DNA of 64,000 bases from Bradyrhizobium sp. CSS354 (GCF_029051725.1 NZ_JAACFU010000010.1:1-64000), one strand, 5' to 3'. Positions 49,911-58,449 are shown, numbered from the stretch's first letter. Program-made: numbers and translations. The notes: generated from the letters alone by a model not told the origin.

Positions 49911-50576
49911 TTAGTTGATCCGCACGGAGAGTTCAACGTCCTCGGCAAAGGCCGTGGACATGTAGCCGCTTCCGGGCCTGCGCATGCGCGCCAGATAGTC
50001 GGGGCTGTCCTCGGCGTTGTCGGCTACGATGATCGCGCCCGGCCGGAGATGGCCTTCGACCAGATCCAGGATATCGGCGTAGAGCGCCTTGGCGCCGTCG
50101 AGCAGCACGAGATCGATCGTGTCGGGCAGGTCGACTTGAAGCATCTTCAGCGCGTCGCCTTCGCGGATTTCGACGAGGTCCAGCAGCCCGCCGGCCGCGA
50201 GGTTCTCGCGCGCCCGGGCCGCCTTGGACGGTTCGAATTCGGTGGTGATGAGGCGACCGCCGCCATTGTCGCGCAAGCCCGCGGCAAGGTGCAGGGTCGA
50301 GATGCCGAACGAGGTGCCGAACTCGACGATCGCTTTGGCGCGGGAGCTGCGTGCGAGCATGTAAAGCAGGTGACCGGTCTCGCGGGAGACTGCGAGCGGT
50401 GCGTCCTTCAGCCGCCCGTAGAGGTCGCGGTAAGCGGTCTTGCTCTGCATCATCCGTGTGCGGTCGGCGTCGGTCACATCGGCGAAGGCGGCTTGCATCG
50501 CGCCGCGCGCCGCTTCGTCCTGGTCGAACAGACGATCGAGCAGTGGCGCAAGTGATATGATGGTCGGGGTGGTCAT
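49911..50576 (-). CDS. O-methyltransferase-type SAM-dependent methyltransferase
   Basis: 221 residues from the ATG at 50576. The SAM-binding segment IVEFGTSFGISTLHLAAGL (near residue 82) and the acidic loops TTEFEPSKA, REGDALK and LVLLDGAKALY match caffeoyl-CoA O-methyltransferase-like enzymes. Metal ligands D in LLDGAK and D/N in VADNAE are present. Substrate unknown. It is divergent from the TetR gene at 50674, which may regulate it. Confidence 0.9.
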   Translation of the reverse strand: MTTPTIISLAPLLDRLFDQDEAARGAMQAAFADVTDADRTRMMQSKTAYRDLYGRLKDAPLAVSRETGHLLYMLARSSRAKAIVEFGTSFGISTLHLAAGLRDNGGGRLITTEFEPSKAARARENLAAGGLLDLVEIREGDALKMLQVDLPDTIDLVLLDGAKALYADILDLVEGHLRPGAIIVADNAEDSPDYLARMRRPGSGYMSTAFAEDVELSVRIN

Positions 50577-50673
50577 GTGTAGTCTCCAGATGTCGCCGCG
50601 AGGCGAGTGCTTGCGTGAGAATTGAAATACGACTAATTCGTCGCATTCGCTATTCGCATTGCCCGAGGGCGCC

Positions 50674-51318
50674 ATGGCCGATCGCCGAAGCCGTTCAGTT
50701 TCCTCACGAAAACATCCGCAGCAGGCCCGCTCGAACGAGCTGGTGGCGGCCATTCTGGATGCGGCTGTTCAGGTCCTGGCCAAGGAGGGGGCGCAGCGCT
50801 TCACGACGGCGCGGGTGGCCGAGCGGGCCGGAGTGAGCGTCGGATCGCTCTATCAATATTTTCCGAACAAGGCGGCGATCCTGTTCCGCCTCCAGAGCGA
50901 CGAGTGGCGGCGCACGAGCGAGCTCCTGCGCGGCATCCTGGCGCACCGGGCGGAACCGCCACTGGTGCGGCTGCGCGCGCTGGTCCACGCCTTCATTCGT
51001 TCCGAGTGCGAGGAGGCTGCGATCCGTGGGGCGCTCGATGACGCCGCACCACTTTATCGCGACGCGCCCGAAGCACACGACGCGCGGGCCGCCGGTAAGG
51101 GCATCGTCGCGGCCTTCATGCGGGAGGCCCTGCCCGAGGCGCCGGATGCGACGCGGGAGCTTGCCGGCGAGCTGATCAAGACGACGCTGAGCGAGGTTGG
51201 CAAGCGGTTCTCGGAGACACCGCGCAACGAGGCGGAGATCGCGCGTCATGCCGACGCAATGGCCGACATGTTCTGCGCCTATATCGATGAGCTTGCGCGG
51301 CGACGAAGTCATTCCTGA
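50674..51318 (+). CDS. TetR/AcrR family regulator
   Basis: 214 residues from ATG 50674 (GAGGG upstream; a TTG five codons earlier is possible). HTH: FTTARVAERAGVSVGSLYQYFPNKAAILFRL (split over ~35-65). C-terminal ligand domain unassigned. The 97-bp divergent space to the methyltransferase gene contains CGAC-TAATTC-GTCG, a weak palindrome that could be its operator. Probably controls the methyltransferase. Confidence 0.9.
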   Translation: MADRRSRSVSSRKHPQQARSNELVAAILDAAVQVLAKEGAQRFTTARVAERAGVSVGSLYQYFPNKAAILFRLQSDEWRRTSELLRGILAHRAEPPLVRLRALVHAFIRSECEEAAIRGALDDAAPLYRDAPEAHDARAAGKGIVAAFMREALPEAPDATRELAGELIKTTLSEVGKRFSETPRNEAEIARHADAMADMFCAYIDELARRRSHS

Positions 51319-51410
51319 CATCCGCGTTCGCGGGCCAATATCGTTTCCGACTTGACTGGATCATGAGTTAGCCTCGGTTTGTCCTCCAGCCAGTCAACGA
51401 GCGCGCCGCC

Positions 51411-52052
51411 ATGCATGTCCTCCGCCCCCAATTCCGCATCGAGGAGCAGCAAGCGCTGGAATTCGCAACCCGACGGGGCTTCGGCATGATCGTGGCGGCG
51501 GATGAGCGCGGGCCGCGCGCCTCGCACGTGCCGTTCGTGCTGGAGCAGCGCGACGGGCGCACGATCGTGCAAATCCATTTCACCGCCAGGAATCCGCTCG
51601 CTCTGCTCGCGGACGGCACGCGGCGCTTCCTGCTGATTGTTGTCGGCGACGACGCCTACATCTCCAATGACTGGTATTCTTCGCGCGACAACGTCTCGAC
51701 CTGGCTTTACGAGGCCGTGCACCTGTCCGGCGTGGCGCATCTGCGCGGGCTCGACGAGAACCGCGGGCACGGCGATACGCTACTCGCGGTCGCCGAAGCG
51801 CGGCTGCCGAAGGCGCCCTGGGACCTGGCACAGATGGAGCCGGACAAGCGCGAGACCATGTTGGCCGCCATTCGCGTCATCGATCTCGTGGTAGATACCG
51901 TCGAGGGGCAGGCCAAGCTCAACCAGCACAAGAGCGATGCGGATCACGTCGCGGTCGTGGACCGGCTGGCGCGGTCGGAGGAGACCGGGCATCGGCGGCT
52001 GGCGCGGAAGATGCAGGCGCTGCGGCCCGGGCTTGGGTATGGTCTTTGGTGA
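51411..52052 (+). CDS. PaiB-type FMN-binding protein
   Basis: 213 residues with the PaiB/FMN-binding split-barrel pattern: opening FGMIVAADERGPRASHVPFVLEQ (split), then QIHFTARNPL, GDDAYISNDWYSS and the C-terminal KLNQHKSDADHVAVVDRL that is diagnostic for the family. PaiB represses sporulation/protease genes in Bacillus; in proteobacteria its role is unclear and may be a flavin-dependent enzyme. Followed by the pyridoxal kinase gene 46 bp later, possibly an operon. Confidence 0.93.
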   Translation: MHVLRPQFRIEEQQALEFATRRGFGMIVAADERGPRASHVPFVLEQRDGRTIVQIHFTARNPLALLADGTRRFLLIVVGDDAYISNDWYSSRDNVSTWLYEAVHLSGVAHLRGLDENRGHGDTLLAVAEARLPKAPWDLAQMEPDKRETMLAAIRVIDLVVDTVEGQAKLNQHKSDADHVAVVDRLARSEETGHRRLARKMQALRPGLGYGLW

Positions 52053-52098
52053 TCCGGGCGACCCTTGTCTCGCGCGGCATTTGCCCCTACGGACTTTC

Positions 52099-52911
52099 AT
52101 GCTTGTCATCTCCATTCAAAGCCAGGTGGTCCACGGCCATGTCGGCAACAGCGCCGCTGCCTATGCCATGCAGGCGGAAGGGGTGAATGTCGCGGCGGTG
52201 CCGACAACGCTGCTGTCGAACCATCCGCGCTATCCGACCGTGCGCGGGCGGGTGCTGGAGACCGAGCTCGTTGCAGATCTGCTGAGAGGCGTCGAGGAGC
52301 GCGATCTCGTCGACGAGGCCGCGGTAATCGTCACCGGCTATCTCGGTTCGCCCGGCAATGCCGCTGTCATTGCCGATTTCGTCGAGCGGGCGCTGACCCG
52401 CAATTCAAAGCTGGTCTATCTCTGCGATCCCGTGATCGGCGATGACGGCCGGGTCTATGTCGCGGACGGCATCCTGGACGTGGTCCGGCACCGGCTGCTG
52501 CCGGCTGCCAATCTGACCACGCCGAACCAGTTCGAACTCGGGCTGCTCACAGGCCTCGACATATTGGATGCGCAGGGTCTGCGCGCGGCGTGCGCGGCGC
52601 TGGCCGGAACCGGTCGCATCGACGTGGTCGCCACCGGTTGCACGCTCACTGATACGGCGGAAGGGCAGGTGGAAACGATTCTGTGCGCCGACGGTCAGTT
52701 GTCGCGCTTTGCGACGCCGCGCCTGCCGATCCGCCCCTCAGGCACCGGTGATCTCCTCACCGGCCTGATCGCGGCACATCTGGCTAGGGGCACAGTGACC
52801 GAGGCGGCGGTGCGGCTCGCAGTCGAAACCATTTTCGCAGTGCTGGTGCGCACGCAGGAGGCCGGCACCGCCGAAATGCGGCTCGTGCCGCTGCCGACGC
52901 CCGGACGGTAG
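52099..52911 (+). CDS. pdxY: Pyridoxal kinase
   Basis: 270 residues from ATG 52099. PfkB/ribokinase fold with an N-terminal QSQVVHGHVGNSAAAYAMQ (family hallmark), DPVIGDDGRVYVADG, TTPNQFELGLLTG and the catalytic GTGDLLTGLIAA. Phosphorylates pyridoxal to PLP in vitamin B6 salvage. It follows the PaiB-type gene on the same strand and the FMN/PLP link between them is plausible. Confidence 0.93.
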   Translation: MLVISIQSQVVHGHVGNSAAAYAMQAEGVNVAAVPTTLLSNHPRYPTVRGRVLETELVADLLRGVEERDLVDEAAVIVTGYLGSPGNAAVIADFVERALTRNSKLVYLCDPVIGDDGRVYVADGILDVVRHRLLPAANLTTPNQFELGLLTGLDILDAQGLRAACAALAGTGRIDVVATGCTLTDTAEGQVETILCADGQLSRFATPRLPIRPSGTGDLLTGLIAAHLARGTVTEAAVRLAVETIFAVLVRTQEAGTAEMRLVPLPTPGR

Positions 52912-52921
52912 ACCGCCATAC

Positions 52922-54226
52922 TCAGGTCGCGCGCTTCGCGGCCGATTGCGCTGATTTCTGCGGCTTTGCCGGGACCTTCTGCTCGCGCGTCGCCTGCGCC
53001 TTTGGCGGCTTTGCGCTTGCCACGGCCCGCGCCTTCCTGGGCTTGACGTTGGCTTCCTTACGGTCCGACGTGCCTCGGCGGGAGACGTATTCCGTCCCGT
53101 CGACCGGGCCGACATGCGGGGGATCGCGGCCAAGATAGGGGCGGCCGATGCCGAGCGCCTTGCCATTGGCATCGACCCACTTCCACAGCACCTCGGTCGA
53201 GACCCAGCGTTGCGCGCGGTTGTCGCCCTTGGTGCTGACGATGTCGGCCGCCATGCCGTGGCCGTAGCCGCCGCGCGTGCTGCCGCCGTGATAGGAGCGG
53301 TCGGAGGCGGCCTTCAGGCCGCTCGCGATCGACTGGCGATAGTCGTCGCGGAACGCGCTGGTGATGCCCGGCGAAAGCCCGGCAGCCTCAGCCGCGAGCA
53401 ACGTGCGAAACAGCTTTTTCTTGAAACTCTTGTCCATGCCGCCGATGACGTAGTCCATCATCGACATGCCGGCGCGGTCGGCCGCCTTCGGATCCTTCCA
53501 GCCAAAGTCCTCGTCGACCAGTTTCGTGAAGCTGCGCATCACGGTCACCACCTTGCCCTTGCGCTTGACGGTGACGGCGCGGCGATCTGTGACCTTGATC
53601 GAGTCTTCCTTGGCCGTGCGCTGGTAGAGCGCCCAGAGATACCGGTCGATACAGGCTTCCATGACGTAGCATTCGTCGAGTACTGCGGTCGTGTCCGCCG
53701 ACGGCGAGGCCTTGCTCGCGGCAGGCGCAGGGCCGGTCGCGATCGTCGCGGGCGACAGCGCGTCCGTCGTCACGATCTCGGTGGGATCGGCGGATGCGAG
53801 CTTTATCACGGGCTCCGGCGCCGGAGCCGGAGCAACCTCGCTGGCGACTGGTGTCGGGTCAGGCGAAATCTGCGGCGCGAGCGGCGCTTCGGTCGGCAAG
53901 ATCAGCACTGGGTCGGCCGAGGCGAGCTTGATGGCCGGAGCTGGCGCCTCGGGCGCTGCCGCTTCAGCGGTGACCGTGCCTGGTGTCGCAGCGACGGCGG
54001 CCGCGATATCGGCGGTCAGGGCGACGCCGTCCTCGATGGCCGCAGCGTGCGGGATGTCTGCGAGGTCAAGCCGGCTGAGATCCTTCGCGCGCGAGACGGC
54101 AGAAGCATTGGCGCCGCTGTTCTCGATGAGGGCAGGGGCATAGGCGGACAAAGAGAGCGCCAACCAGCCGGCGAGAACCGCCGAGGGGCAGGAGACCGCC
54201 ACCAGAAGAGACCGCCGATCATTCAT
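52922..54226 (-). CDS. Exported peptidase M15-type (D-Ala-D-Ala carboxypeptidase-like) protein with long linker
   Basis: 434 residues from the ATG at 54226. A signal/anchor segment (about 8-30) precedes a ~170-residue Ala/Pro/Glu-rich linker containing a repeated IKLASADP motif. The C-terminal domain contains SAFRDDYRQ, SYHGGSTRGGYGHGMAADIVS (split) and a final DPPHVGP. That His/Asp/His arrangement matches zinc M15/VanY-type peptidases. It probably trims peptidoglycan stem peptides. A basic Lys/Ala tail ends the protein. It is preceded by four 13-bp tandem repeats at 54270-54321. Confidence 0.8.
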   Translation of the reverse strand: MNDRRSLLVAVSCPSAVLAGWLALSLSAYAPALIENSGANASAVSRAKDLSRLDLADIPHAAAIEDGVALTADIAAAVAATPGTVTAEAAAPEAPAPAIKLASADPVLILPTEAPLAPQISPDPTPVASEVAPAPAPEPVIKLASADPTEIVTTDALSPATIATGPAPAASKASPSADTTAVLDECYVMEACIDRYLWALYQRTAKEDSIKVTDRRAVTVKRKGKVVTVMRSFTKLVDEDFGWKDPKAADRAGMSMMDYVIGGMDKSFKKKLFRTLLAAEAAGLSPGITSAFRDDYRQSIASGLKAASDRSYHGGSTRGGYGHGMAADIVSTKGDNRAQRWVSTEVLWKWVDANGKALGIGRPYLGRDPPHVGPVDGTEYVSRRGTSDRKEANVKPRKARAVASAKPPKAQATREQKVPAKPQKSAQSAAKRAT

Positions 54227-54269
54227 GATCCCTGCCTCCAAACGGTTCTGTCGAACCTCGTCTTCTCCG

Positions 54270-54321
54270 AACAGTCTTGACCAACAGTCTTGACCAACAG
54301 TCTTGACAAACAGTCTTGCAC
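54270..54321 (+). repeat. Four tandem 13-bp repeats upstream of the M15-type gene
   Basis: AACAGTCTTGACC twice, then AACAGTCTTGACA and AACAGTCTTGCAC, head to tail, 44 bp before the start of the minus-strand peptidase gene. Each unit contains a TTGAC core, so promoter or regulator spacing may vary with copy number. No spacers, so not CRISPR. Confidence 0.8.
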
Positions 54322-54584
54322 GAAAAGGCACGCCGCGCGTCGATTGTTCGGAGGACGGTGTGGCGGCGCAATGGCGCAATTCGGCGAAAGCGGGCTTTTC
54401 GAGCAAGTGTTGCGCGCGGGCAACGCGGGTTCCATTGCGTTCCAGGGGTGGCACAGCCGAAAGGGCCTGCAAATGCAGTATTCATTGTCGTCAACTTGAG
54501 GCGGTTGAATTTACTCAATCTTGGATTGTGGTCGTGCAAGTCTCCCGCGCCGGCGATTCCGGCAGAGTTGGGAAGGACACGCGC

Positions 54585-54755
54585 ATGACACTGAAACGCA
54601 AATGGGCTGAATTCGCCGCCGATGAATCCGGCGCCACCGCGATCGAATACGGACTGATCGCAGCAGGCATCGCGCTCGCGATCATCGAGATCATCTACGC
54701 CCTCGGCACCAACCTCGTCGCAAAACTGCAATCGCTGGCGACGGCGTTGAAATGA
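54585..54755 (+). CDS. Flp family type IVb pilin
   Basis: 56 residues with GGAAGGA six bases before the ATG. The prepilin peptidase motif and hydrophobic domain are clear: ESGATAIEYGLIAAGIALAI, with the conserved E-Y in the Flp pattern. It would be a small, assembled adhesive pilus subunit. No cpa/tad genes are nearby, so it is a stand-alone copy, typical of rhizobial genomes. Confidence 0.9.
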   Translation: MTLKRKWAEFAADESGATAIEYGLIAAGIALAIIEIIYALGTNLVAKLQSLATALK

Positions 54756-54818
54756 GCTGTGTGGAGTGGCGCCCGACGCCTTGCGGCAACTTTGCTGCGG
54801 CTAGCGCGTTAGGCGCCC

Positions 54819-55022
54819 ATGACGCATTCCTCGCTTCGTCCCATGGACGCCTTCGACCCCACCGAGCCCGCCATCCTGCACGACCAGCTCTCCGATACGA
54901 TCATCACGTGGACCGCTGAGCAGGCCGACGATTTCAGGCGTGCCAGCCGGCCGGGCCAGGACGGAACCGTGATCTGGAAGGCCTACGTCTTCGACGGCTG
55001 GGGCCACGTGCTCGGCGGCTGA
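54819..55022 (+). CDS. Small protein of unknown function
   Basis: 67 residues with ATG at 54819 (ATG 54843 gives 59). Acidic, with Trp-rich ITWTAEQADDFRRASR and the end WKAYVFDGWGHVLGG. No known family. Convincing codon use but no strong ribosome binding site. Confidence 0.55.
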   Translation: MTHSSLRPMDAFDPTEPAILHDQLSDTIITWTAEQADDFRRASRPGQDGTVIWKAYVFDGWGHVLGG

Positions 55023-55107
55023 CGCCGCCCATAAAAGCGTCATGTCGCGCCGGGCGGTGATTTTGCCAAAGCGTCGCGCGCATTAAACATATTGCCATGC
55101 ACCCGGC

Positions 55108-55130
55108 GCGTTGTTGCGTTGCAACAACGC
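55108..55130. promoter_or_regulatory. Perfect inverted repeat upstream of the small secreted protein
   Basis: GCGTTGTTG-CGTTG-CAACAACGC: 9-bp perfect arms. It lies 64 bp before the start of the gene at 55195, in the promoter position, so it is a candidate operator. Confidence 0.45.
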
Positions 55131-55194
55131 ATGTCGCAATGCAGCAAAACGCGCTTAAATGTGCTCCGAATCTTCCACTGAAGGAGCATCACCC

Positions 55195-55449
55195 ATGAAC
55201 AACAAGACTCTGTCGATCGCCGCCGCCATCCTGACGATCGCGGGCAGCACCGCGGCTTTCGCCGGCGAGCTGCCGACTTATGAGGCCAACGGCTTTCCGG
55301 TGTCCCCGATGCAGGTGCGCGTGCTCGGTGCCGCGCATGTCGAGCAGCAGGCCTCGGCACCCACCAACGTTGCTTCGATCCACCAGGCCCGCGTTCTCTC
55401 GCCGCGCAAGGTGAAGACGGCTGATGTCACGACCGGCAGCGCCCGCTGA
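55195..55449 (+). CDS. Small secreted protein of unknown function
   Basis: 84 residues with AAGGAG ten bases before the ATG. A clear signal peptide (about 1-23, AAFAGE) precedes a short polar mature domain without Cys (LPTYEANGFPVSPMQVRVLGA split). It looks like the small exported proteins common in this genus. A strong terminator follows at 55517-55552. Upstream inverted repeat 55108-55130. Confidence 0.8.
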   Translation: MNNKTLSIAAAILTIAGSTAAFAGELPTYEANGFPVSPMQVRVLGAAHVEQQASAPTNVASIHQARVLSPRKVKTADVTTGSAR

Positions 55450-55516
55450 TCTGGGGGCGCCACAAGCCAACATCAAGCTAACGTGATGCAGGCTCGTTTT
55501 TCTCCGAGGCTGCCAC

Positions 55517-55552
55517 GACCGCGTTCCCTTTTGGGAGCGCGGTCTTTTTTTT
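55517..55552 (+). terminator. Strong rho-independent terminator
   Basis: GACCGCGTTCCC-TTTT-GGGAGCGCGGTC (one GT wobble) followed by eight T. It ends the transcript of the small secreted protein. Confidence 0.9.
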
Positions 55553-55698
55553 GGCACAGCGAGTCATGATCGCGTGCCACTTGTGTACGGCCGTTCAAAG
55601 CGAGTGTGATCTCTTTAATAGTTGCTTTGCAGATCGCGGCGCTTGATGCGGGCGCCGCTGATTGAGCAGCCAAGAATCATTTTCATAATGGAGTAGTC

Positions 55699-55845
55699 AT
55701 GCCTGTTGCACAGAAAGCCGTTGTTGCAAGCGTCTCGCCGCGCGCGTTCATTCTCAGGCATCTCGCCTTGTTCGCAGCCGCCGCGCTGTTCGTGTTCGTT
55801 CTGAGCCTGACCTATGGCCTCGATCTCAGCCCCGGATTTTTCTAG
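55699..55845 (+). CDS. 48-residue single-pass membrane protein
   Basis: A short gene with GGAG seven bases before the ATG. Basic, soluble N-terminus (MPVAQKAVVASVSPRAFILR), then one transmembrane helix (HLALFAAAALFVFVLSLTYG) and a short tail ending LDLSPGFF. Codon usage is typical of the region. No family known; small membrane proteins of this size are often overlooked. Confidence 0.7.
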   Translation: MPVAQKAVVASVSPRAFILRHLALFAAAALFVFVLSLTYGLDLSPGFF

Positions 55846-55901
55846 CCAGATCTGCAACCGCGTGGGTTGAGCCTCGTCGCGTGCTGACATAAGGCTTGCT
55901 T

Positions 55902-56822
55902 ATGGATCAGCGGACGAGCGGCGCCGACGCTCTCACTCAAAAGAACGATGCGGCGCCGGCGCTTGTCGGCGTGCTCTGCGGCCTCGCCGCGGCGGTGTTC
56001 TGGGCGCTCGGCTTCGCCGGCACGCGGCACGGGCTCAAGGTCGGCTTCACGCCGGTCGATTTGCTGGTGCATCGCTATGTCTGGTCCGGCATCGCGTTCC
56101 TGCCGCTGGTGATACGCGGCGGAATCTCCGATCTCTGCGGCATCGGCTGGGGCAGGGGCCTTGCGCTGATGGTGCTCGGCGGCCCCGTGATGTCGCTGAT
56201 CTCCTACACTGGTTTTCTGTTCGTGCCGCTCGGCCATGGCAGCGTGATCCAGCCCTCCTGCGCGACGCTCGGCGGCCTGCTGCTCGCGGCCTTGTTCCTG
56301 AAAGAGCATGTCTCCGTGTCGCGCATCGCCGGCGCCTTGGTCATCGTCGGCGGGCTCGGCGTGATCGGCGCGGAATCGATCGGCGATATCGGCGTCGACG
56401 GCGTGCTCGGCGATCTCACCTTCGTGCTGACCGGATTGATGTTCGCAGGTTTCGGCGCGCTGCTGCGCCACTGGCGTGTCTCCGCCGTGTCGGCCGCGCT
56501 CGTCATCAACGTGCTGTCGCTGCTGCTGCTGCCGATCTACCTCATGACCGGCGGGCTGGCGCGGATCGCGGCGATCGGTATCGGTGAGAACGCCATCCAG
56601 GCGCTGGCGCAGGGCGTGCTTGCCGGCCCGGCTGCGCTTTATCTGTTCGCCGTCTCGGTCCAACGCCTCGGCGTGGCCCGCGCCGCCGTTGTCCCCGCCT
56701 GCGTGCCGGCGCTGACGGTGCTCACCGGCTGGCTCCTGCTCGGCGAGCCGCCGACACTATTGCAGACGGCGGGATTGGTGACGGTGCTGTGCGGATTCTA
56801 TCTGGCGCAGCGGCAGCGATAG
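55902..56822 (+). CDS. DMT-superfamily (EamA) transporter
   Basis: 306 residues from ATG 55902. Ten predicted transmembrane helices in two EamA repeats (FWALGFAGTRHGLK and later GPAALYLFAVSVQRLGVARAAVVPA split). The second repeat ends LQTAGLVTVLCGFYLAQRQR. Likely a drug/metabolite exporter; substrate unknown. Confidence 0.92.
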   Translation: MDQRTSGADALTQKNDAAPALVGVLCGLAAAVFWALGFAGTRHGLKVGFTPVDLLVHRYVWSGIAFLPLVIRGGISDLCGIGWGRGLALMVLGGPVMSLISYTGFLFVPLGHGSVIQPSCATLGGLLLAALFLKEHVSVSRIAGALVIVGGLGVIGAESIGDIGVDGVLGDLTFVLTGLMFAGFGALLRHWRVSAVSAALVINVLSLLLLPIYLMTGGLARIAAIGIGENAIQALAQGVLAGPAALYLFAVSVQRLGVARAAVVPACVPALTVLTGWLLLGEPPTLLQTAGLVTVLCGFYLAQRQR

Positions 56823-56843
56823 ATCGCGGACCCTAAACGGCGC

Positions 56844-57029
56844 TTACCATTCGATGGCGGTGAACTTGACGCCGCGGCCGGTCAGCTCCCGCCCGAGCCG
56901 CTCGGCGCGCTCGCTGGCGGATTTGCCGAGCAGCCGATACCTGCCTCCGAGCGCCTTGTCGGCGGCAACCTGATGCCGGATGTTTTCGTACAATCGCAAG
57001 ACGGCCTGATCGCTCAGATTGTCGAACAT
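56844..57029 (-). CDS. Small helical protein of unknown function
   Basis: 61 residues, MFDNLSDQAVLRLYENIRHQVAADKALGG (split) then LLGKSASERAERLGRELTGRGV. Fully helical, charged, no Cys. Similar short proteins recur in Bradyrhizobium. Convergent with the DMT transporter gene. Function unknown. Confidence 0.7.
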   Translation of the reverse strand: MFDNLSDQAVLRLYENIRHQVAADKALGGRYRLLGKSASERAERLGRELTGRGVKFTAIEW

Positions 57030-57174
57030 GTCATCTGTCGGGTTTGGCCTGTTGGCGTCCCCTGTTGGCGGTCCTCGCAGAGCGGCCTCCCAAGACTTGT
57101 TCGTGCGGATGTCGACTGATGGGTACCGGTCCGGCGCAGCAGCGTATGTCCACTTTTGAACACTGGGCCTCGGC

Positions 57175-57525
57175 TTACGCCTTCCTCACGAACTCCGATT
57201 TCAAATTCATCGCGCCGATGCCGTCGATCTTGCAGGCGATGTTGTGGCCGTCGGTCGCGTCCTGCAGGCGGATGTTGCGGACCTTGGTGCCGCCCTTGAC
57301 GACGGAGGAGGAGCCCTTGACCTTGAGATCCTTCATCACGATGACGCTGTCGCCATCGGCGAGCGCATTGCCGTTGGCATCGCGAACGCCCGCCTGCTGC
57401 GCGGCGTCCGTGGGGGCCTCCGCCGTGCCGCTCCATTCATGGCCGCATTCCGGGCAGACCCAGAGGCCGCGATCCTGATAGGCGTGCTCGGAGTTGCAGG
57501 TCGGACATTTCATCGCGTCGGTCAT
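57175..57525 (-). CDS. phnA: PhnA/YjdM-type zinc-ribbon protein
   Basis: 116 residues. An N-terminal zinc ribbon CPTCNSEHAYQDRGLWVCPECG (split; four Cys) precedes the family's beta-domain with DSVIVMKDLKVKGSSSVVKGGT (split), DATDGHNIACKIDGIG and the final LKSEFVRK. Historically called alkylphosphonate utilization operon protein PhnA, but it is not part of a phosphonate pathway; function unclear. Lone gene. Confidence 0.9.
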   Translation of the reverse strand: MTDAMKCPTCNSEHAYQDRGLWVCPECGHEWSGTAEAPTDAAQQAGVRDANGNALADGDSVIVMKDLKVKGSSSVVKGGTKVRNIRLQDATDGHNIACKIDGIGAMNLKSEFVRKA

Positions 57526-57724
57526 CGTTTGCCTCGTCGCCCGTCACGGGCGCGCCGCACGCTTTCCGCCGGAAAAAGATGGATTGGGAGCAAATCCTTT
57601 ACCATGGCTTTCAGTCCTGGTGGAACCCTTGGAAATTTAGGAGTTCAGGAAAAAGTTTGCGGTATCGAGGTCCGGGTTTACGCGGCGTTCGTTCGACGTT
57701 GCCGCGGAAGGGAGCGTTCTGGTC

Positions 57725-58261
57725 ATGAGCGAGCATCGCGCCGCAGTCAGACATCACACGTTGCGCACCGGCATCGTCGAATTCGACAACGGCACCGGCA
57801 AGATCATCAGCGCGCCCTGCACGATCCGCGATGTCTCCGGCACCGGGGCGCGCCTCGGCCTCAACGCCTCGCTCTGGGTCGCCGACCAATTCACCCTGGT
57901 CTTCAGCAGCGGACTGCGCAAGGACTGCCGCGTCGCCTGGCGCAAGGGTAGGCTGATCGGCAGCGCGTTCGTGGCCGGCTATGCGAGCGCGGACGAGCAG
58001 GCCGTGATGATGACCACCGACGAGCAGTCCCGGCACAGACTCGGGATCGGTGCGCGCCTCAAGGTTGCGCGCGACAAGCGCGGCTACACGCAAGGCCAGC
58101 TCGCCGAGCTCATCGGCGCCACGTCGGCCTTCGTGTCGCTGGCCGAGCAGGGCGAGGCGGACATTCCGCTGTATCAACTGATGCACATCGCCGATCTGCT
58201 GATGGTTGGTCTCGACGGGCTCGTTGCCGGGCCGGCGCCCGAGGATGTCGACGCGGCGTAG
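57725..58261 (+). CDS. PilZ-XRE fusion protein
   Basis: 178 residues combining two domains not usually seen together. A PilZ-type N-terminus (about 1-95) carries RxxxR (RAAVR at 5-9) and DxSxxG (DVSGTG at 38-43). A Cro/C1-type helix-turn-helix follows (about 105-165: IGARLKVARDKRGYTQGQLAELIG, split, then SLAEQGEADIPLYQLMHI). This layout could couple c-di-GMP binding directly to DNA binding. Lone gene on the plus strand. Confidence 0.88.
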   Translation: MSEHRAAVRHHTLRTGIVEFDNGTGKIISAPCTIRDVSGTGARLGLNASLWVADQFTLVFSSGLRKDCRVAWRKGRLIGSAFVAGYASADEQAVMMTTDEQSRHRLGIGARLKVARDKRGYTQGQLAELIGATSAFVSLAEQGEADIPLYQLMHIADLLMVGLDGLVAGPAPEDVDAA

Positions 58262-58310
58262 GTGGCGACCCGCCAAAACAAAAACCTCGAAAACAACCCC
58301 ATGCACAGTA

Positions 58311-58328
58311 GAAATCCCGAGGGATTTC
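58311..58328. repeat. Inverted repeat after the PilZ-XRE gene
   Basis: GAAATCCC-GA-GGGATTTC, perfect 8-bp arms. It lies between the PilZ-XRE stop and the REP pair; a related AATCC/GGATT context is repeated nearby. Could be a terminator or regulatory site, but the loop is only two bases. Confidence 0.4.
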
Positions 58329-58366
58329 AGTGTGTTGGAAATCCGAAAAATCGTTGGTGTTGGACC

Positions 58367-58449
58367 GTAGCCCGGATGGAGCGAAGCGCAATCCGGGAGT
58401 CCTGCGGCGGGCACCGTCCCGGATTACGCTTTCGCTCCATCCGGGCTAC
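58367..58449. repeat. Pair of inverted REP units
   Basis: Forward unit 58367-58397 and inverted unit 58418-58449 of the GTAGCCCGGATGGAGCG family, 20 bp apart. Same BIME-like layout as at 25754-25840. Confidence 0.88.

Noticed and set aside
54303..54584. A longer start for the Flp pilin
   Set aside because: Upstream in-frame sequence runs through the 13-bp repeats; a GGAAGGA ribosome binding site and the pilin motif favour ATG 54585.
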